From the NCBI GenBank assembly GCA_003510825.1, contig DOKO01000203.1, forward strand, positions 1 to 8,558: 8,558 nucleotides of DNA. Direction: 5' to 3'. This stretch comes from Stenotrophomonas sp. (GTDB lineage Bacteria; Pseudomonadota; Gammaproteobacteria; Xanthomonadales; Xanthomonadaceae). Below the pieces are notes generated by a model. The model did not search any database. It was not told where the DNA came from and saw only the letters and a list, made by a program, of their open reading frames with translations. The position numbers and the translations under genes are program-made. Below are positions 6,425 through 8,558 of the stretch, in pieces. Position 1 is the first letter of the stretch. The number at the start of each line of letters is the position of its first letter.

Positions 6425-7714
6425 TCAGGCCTTGTCCTGCGGCAGGCCGGCGCGATGGCCGATCACCGAGTAGAACAGGATGTAGAGGTAGCACGGCACC
6501 ATCAGCAGGACGAACACCAGCTGGAAGTCGATGTGCTGCTTGAGCACGGCGAACAGCTGCGGAATGATCGCGCCGCCGGCGATGCCCATCACCAGCAGGG
6601 CCGAGCCGGTTTCGGTGAAACGACCCAGGCCGCGGATGGCCAGCGGGAAGATGGCCGGCCACATCATCGCGTTGGCGAAGCCCAGCAGCGCCACGAAGGC
6701 CACCGACACATAGCCGTGGGTGGCCCACGCGCCCAGGCAGAACAGCACGCCCAGCACCGCCGAAACGGTGAGGTAGCGCGACTGCGAGACCACCTTCGGA
6801 ATCAGCGCCAGGCCGACCACGTAGCCGATGAGCATGGCGAACAGGGTCAGCGAGGTGAACATCTTCGTCTGGTCCAGCGGCAGGTCGAAGCCGTGGCCGT
6901 AGGTACCGATGGCATCGCCGGCCATCACTTCCACGCCGACGTAGACGAACAGGCACAGCACGCCCAGCCACAGGTGCGGGAACTGGAAGATGCTGCGTCG
7001 CTCTGCAGCACCCGGTGCGGTCGGCGTGGCGTTGGCTTCGGACGGCTTGATTTCCGGCAGCGGCGAGAACAGCACCGCCACCGCCAGCACCACCAGCACA
7101 CCGGCCATGGCCAGGTACGGCGCGTGGATCTTGGCGGCGAATTCGTTGAGCAGCTGCGCCTTGGTCGCTTCATCGGCAGCGGCCACGCTGGCCGACAGAT
7201 CGCCGATGCCGTGCAGCACCAGCGTGCCGATCAGCACCGGTGCCAGCATGCCGGCGATCTTGTTGCAGATCCCCATCAGCGCGATGCGGCGCGCGGCCGT
7301 TTCGATCGGGCCGAGGATGGAGATGTAGGGGTTGATCGCGGTCTGCAGCAGGGCCAGGCCGCTGCCGATCACGAACAGGCCGCCGAGCGCGCCCGGATAC
7401 CAGCGCTGCGTGGCGAACTCGCCGAACAGTGCCGCGCCCCCGGCCATCACCAGCAGGCTCAGGCTGAGGCCCTTCTTCATGCCGGTGCGGCGCAGGATCC
7501 ACGACGACGGCAGGGCGAGGAAGAAGTACGACAGGTAGAACACCATCAGCACCAGGAAGGCGCCGACCTCGCTGAGCTCGAATGCCAGCTTGACGAAGGT
7601 GATCAACGGGCCGTTGAGCCAGGTGAAGAAGCCGATCAGGAAGAACAGCACGCCGACGATGGCGATGGAGGCGGCAACGTTTGGACGCGCGCTTGCAGCA
7701 GTGACGGCGGACAT
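6425..7714 (-). CDS. nagP: NagP: GlcNAc inner-membrane permease (MFS, FucP family)
   Basis: The 429-residue major facilitator transporter belongs to the fucose/glucose permease branch and is expected to carry GlcNAc with H+ into the cytoplasm. It shows twelve hydrophobic segments with a long cytoplasmic loop near 218-245. Family motifs are FFLIGFFTWLNGPL (24-37), LLQTAINPYISILGP (122-136), GICNKIAGMLAPVLIGT (148-164), EVMAGDAIGTYG (262-273) and ANAMMWPAIFPLAIRGLGRF (347-366). The start at 7714 is preceded by AGGAG with eight spacer bases. A frame extension to 7864 would run through the promoter and operator and is rejected. It is the first gene of the operon and implies phosphorylation inside the cell, matching the kinase encoded opposite. 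Other FucP members move glucose, mannose or fucose; GlcNAc is inferred from the neighbours. Confidence 0.93.
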   Translation of the reverse strand: MSAVTAASARPNVAASIAIVGVLFFLIGFFTWLNGPLITFVKLAFELSEVGAFLVLMVFYLSYFFLALPSSWILRRTGMKKGLSLSLLVMAGGAALFGEFATQRWYPGALGGLFVIGSGLALLQTAINPYISILGPIETAARRIALMGICNKIAGMLAPVLIGTLVLHGIGDLSASVAAADEATKAQLLNEFAAKIHAPYLAMAGVLVVLAVAVLFSPLPEIKPSEANATPTAPGAAERRSIFQFPHLWLGVLCLFVYVGVEVMAGDAIGTYGHGFDLPLDQTKMFTSLTLFAMLIGYVVGLALIPKVVSQSRYLTVSAVLGVLFCLGAWATHGYVSVAFVALLGFANAMMWPAIFPLAIRGLGRFTETGSALLVMGIAGGAIIPQLFAVLKQHIDFQLVFVLLMVPCYLYILFYSVIGHRAGLPQDKA

Positions 7715-7767
7715 CAGGTGGGCTCCTGCGGCGACGACCGCAGAAGGCGGTGTCGGAGAGTGGCTGG

Positions 7768-7781
7768 GAACAACGTTGTCA
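7768..7781. promoter_or_regulatory. Putative NagR operator, nagP side
   Basis: GAACAACGTTGTCA contains a perfect ten-base palindrome ACAACGTTGT with the central CG typical of LacI-family operators. It matches TGACAACGTTGTCA at 12 of 14 positions. It lies directly downstream of the proposed nagP -10 (7783-7788) and would cover the transcription start, a standard position for repression. Assignment to NagR is inferred from location and from a related site near the kinase gene. Confidence 0.65.
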
Positions 7782-7782
7782 C

Positions 7783-7813
7783 ATTCTTTCGGTGGAGCAC
7801 CGCCGTTTGTCAA
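7783..7813 (-). promoter_or_regulatory. Putative nagP operon promoter
   Basis: On the minus strand a consensus -35 TTGACA lies at 7813-7808. A weak -10 AAGAAT is at 7788-7783, with a long 19-base spacer. The predicted start near 7776 falls within the operator and leaves a leader of about 60 bases before the nagP ATG. The -10 assignment is tentative. Confidence 0.45.
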
Positions 7814-7943
7814 CTTGATTGCACAGGCCCGATGCGGCCGTGCTGCACTGCGCAACAGCATCACCGCGCTCCGCGCTGAATGCGCTCTGCCCCTAGAAGC
7901 CCATGGCGCAACGGCTTGCGGGTTAACGTCGGGTCAAGGCGAT

Positions 7944-7955
7944 GTAAACGTTTAC
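7944..7955. promoter_or_regulatory. CRE-like palindrome GTAAACGTTTAC
   Basis: A perfect 12-base palindrome with central CG, within TGTAAACGTTTACG (7943-7956). This is the general shape of LacI/GalR-family operators. It agrees with the NagR-like core at only 10 of 14 positions, so it may be a third, weaker NagR site or a site for a different LacI-family protein. It lies about 50 bases upstream of the proposed kinase -35. Confidence 0.55.
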
Positions 7956-7966
7956 GGTGTCTCTCA

Positions 7967-7988
7967 TTCGTTGCGGCGCAGCAACGAA
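7967..7988. repeat. Inverted repeat TTCGTTGC-n6-GCAACGAA
   Basis: Perfect eight-base arms at 7967-7974 and 7981-7988 are separated by GGCGCA. It lies between the CRE-like palindrome and the kinase-side operator. The arms differ from both operator types. It could be a binding site for another regulator or a DNA hairpin; there is no T-run, so it is not an intrinsic terminator. Confidence 0.5.
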
Positions 7989-8002
7989 AGTGTCACGAAC
8001 TC

Positions 8003-8020
8003 GTTGACATCGTTGTCAAC
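8003..8020. promoter_or_regulatory. Putative NagR operator overlapping kinase -35
   Basis: GTTGACATCGTTGTCAAC has perfect seven-base arms (GTTGACA / TGTCAAC) around TCGT. Its core matches TGACAACGTTGTCA at 13 of 14 positions, close to the site on the nagP side. The left arm includes a consensus -35 TTGACA (8004-8009), so a bound repressor would block RNA polymerase on the kinase promoter. Confidence 0.65.
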
Positions 8021-8031
8021 GCAGTTACAGA
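8004..8031 (+). promoter_or_regulatory. Putative kinase gene promoter
   Basis: TTGACA at 8004-8009 is a perfect -35. The best -10 is a poor TACAGA at 8026-8031, with 16 spacer bases. Transcription would start near 8038 and leave a leader of about 50 bases before the GTG at 8090. The weak -10 makes this tentative. Confidence 0.4.
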
Positions 8032-8089
8032 CTCCGCCCCATCGACGGGCCTTTCGTGGGTCCGCTTCCCACCTGCAGCAGGAGCCCGC

Positions 8090-8558
8090 GTGACCGCCAG
8101 CCATCCCGCCCCGGCCCATGTCCTGTCCCGCGTCGCGCCCTCGTTCCTGGCCGCCGACGTCGGCGGTACCCATGTGCGCGTGGCAAGGGCACAGGCCAGC
8201 GGCGACGAGGCCCATCCGGTGCAGCTGCTGGAATACCGCAAGTACCGCAATGCGGACTATGCCGGCCTGAGTGCGATCCTCACCGACTTCCTCGGTGACA
8301 GCGCGCGGCCCAGCCAGTGCGTGGTCGCCACCGCCGGCTTCGCCCGCGAGGACGGCACGGTGATCACCGCCAACCTGCCGTGGCCGCTGTCGGCCCGCCA
8401 GGTCGAAGCCGAGGTCGGCCTGCAGCACGTGCACATCGTCAACGACTTCGAAGCGGTGGCCTATGCCGCGGCGCAGGTTGACGCAAGCGGCGTGCTGCAC
8501 CTGTGCGGCCCCGAGACCGCGCCGCGCGGCCCGACCTTGGTGGTCGGCCCCGGTACCG
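8090..8558 (+). CDS. Glucokinase-family (Glk) sugar kinase, likely GlcNAc kinase NagK-II; 3' truncated
   Basis: The first 156 residues of an ASKHA sugar kinase of the Glk type (not the ROK type) are visible. The frame is open at the right edge, where about half the usual length of roughly 320-340 residues is missing. The start is GTG at 8090, with AGGAG at 8080-8084 five bases upstream; the nearby ATG at 8118 is out of frame. Motifs are the phosphate loop FLAADVGGTHVRVA (19-32), ITANLPWPLS (92-101), catalytic aspartate in VHIVNDFEAVAY (D119), and VVGPGT (151-156), which begins the second phosphate motif. Glk proteins phosphorylate glucose. Divergent placement next to nagP, a matching operator, and the lack of any other kinase in the window suggest it makes GlcNAc-6-P (NagK-II). 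No zinc-finger GHxxxxC motif typical of ROK kinases is seen in the available part. Confidence 0.88.
   Translation, partial: MTASHPAPAHVLSRVAPSFLAADVGGTHVRVARAQASGDEAHPVQLLEYRKYRNADYAGLSAILTDFLGDSARPSQCVVATAGFAREDGTVITANLPWPLSARQVEAEVGLQHVHIVNDFEAVAYAAAQVDASGVLHLCGPETAPRGPTLVVGPGT

Larger units (their letters stand above)
7715..8089. promoter_or_regulatory. Divergent nagP / sugar kinase control region
   Basis: These 375 bases hold no convincing gene. They carry the leaders and putative promoters of both transcripts, two TGACA-n-CG-n-TGTCA-like operators (7768-7781, 8003-8020), a perfect CG-centred palindrome (7944-7955) and an unrelated inverted repeat (7967-7988). The 10-mer GCAGGAGCCC containing the SD occurs in both leaders, at 7720-7729 (minus) and 8078-8087 (plus). 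The middle part, about 7830-7930, is GC-rich with nothing recognisable. Confidence 0.75.

Noticed and set aside
7715..7864. A 50-residue N-terminal extension of NagP
   Set aside because: It would place the operator and proposed -10 inside the coding region. The ATG at 7714 has a good AGGAG and begins a normal FucP-family N-terminus.
5129..7879. A 916-codon plus-strand open frame across nagB-II, nagR and nagP
   Set aside because: It is antisense to three genes with clear family motifs. Its translation is rich in His, Gln, Arg and Gly without domains, as expected from the opposite strand of GC-rich codons.
7590..8093. A plus-strand 167-codon frame through the divergent promoter, ending at the kinase start
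   Set aside because: It begins antisense inside nagP and crosses operators and promoters. There is no recognisable domain, and its end at 8093 appears to be chance.
7964..8500. A minus-strand 178-codon frame opposite the kinase
   Set aside because: It is antisense to a gene with clear Glk motifs and has no SD or family resemblance.
1..8558. CRISPR array, tRNA, rRNA, insertion sequence or phage attachment site
   Set aside because: No regularly spaced identical repeats, no tRNA-like cloverleaf in the short intergenic regions, and no transposase or integrase motifs were seen on either strand.

Overview
The window is very GC-rich and looks like a Stenotrophomonas-type gammaproteobacterium (Xanthomonadaceae). 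The reasons are the gene content and order of an N-acetylglucosamine (GlcNAc) catabolic cluster, the GC bias with long spurious antisense frames, and one short hairpin repeat headed by GTAG that resembles the SMAG/REP repeats of Stenotrophomonas maltophilia. The species is inferred, not proven.

Positions 1-1850 (minus strand) hold the first 616 codons of a large autotransporter. It has a signal peptide, a glycine-rich passenger with a roughly 20-residue Gly-Asn-Asp repeat, a probable autochaperone region ending in GENWYLRS, and a proline-rich linker. The translocator barrel lies beyond the left edge. Positions 1851-2066 are a leader/intergenic stretch with direct repeats and the GTAG hairpin.

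Positions 2067-7714 (minus strand) are a compact operon read right to left: nagP (sugar/H+ symporter) - nagR (LacI-type repressor) - nagB-II (SIS-domain glucosamine-6-phosphate deaminase) - nagA (GlcNAc-6-phosphate deacetylase) - nagX (membrane HGSNAT-like acyltransferase). The last three are coupled by two TGATG stop/start overlaps.

Positions 7715-8089 are a divergent promoter region with three or four palindromic elements. From 8090 a glucokinase-family sugar kinase runs off the right edge on the plus strand.

Together the genes form a full cytoplasmic route. NagP imports GlcNAc, the kinase makes GlcNAc-6-P, NagA removes acetate, and NagB-II deaminates GlcN-6-P to fructose-6-P. NagR probably represses both divergent transcripts through TGACA-n-CG-n-TGTCA-like operators. 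NagX is the least understood enzyme of the pathway. The route itself is a known type. The less explained parts are the autotransporter passenger, the extra palindromes between nagP and the kinase, and the role of NagX.
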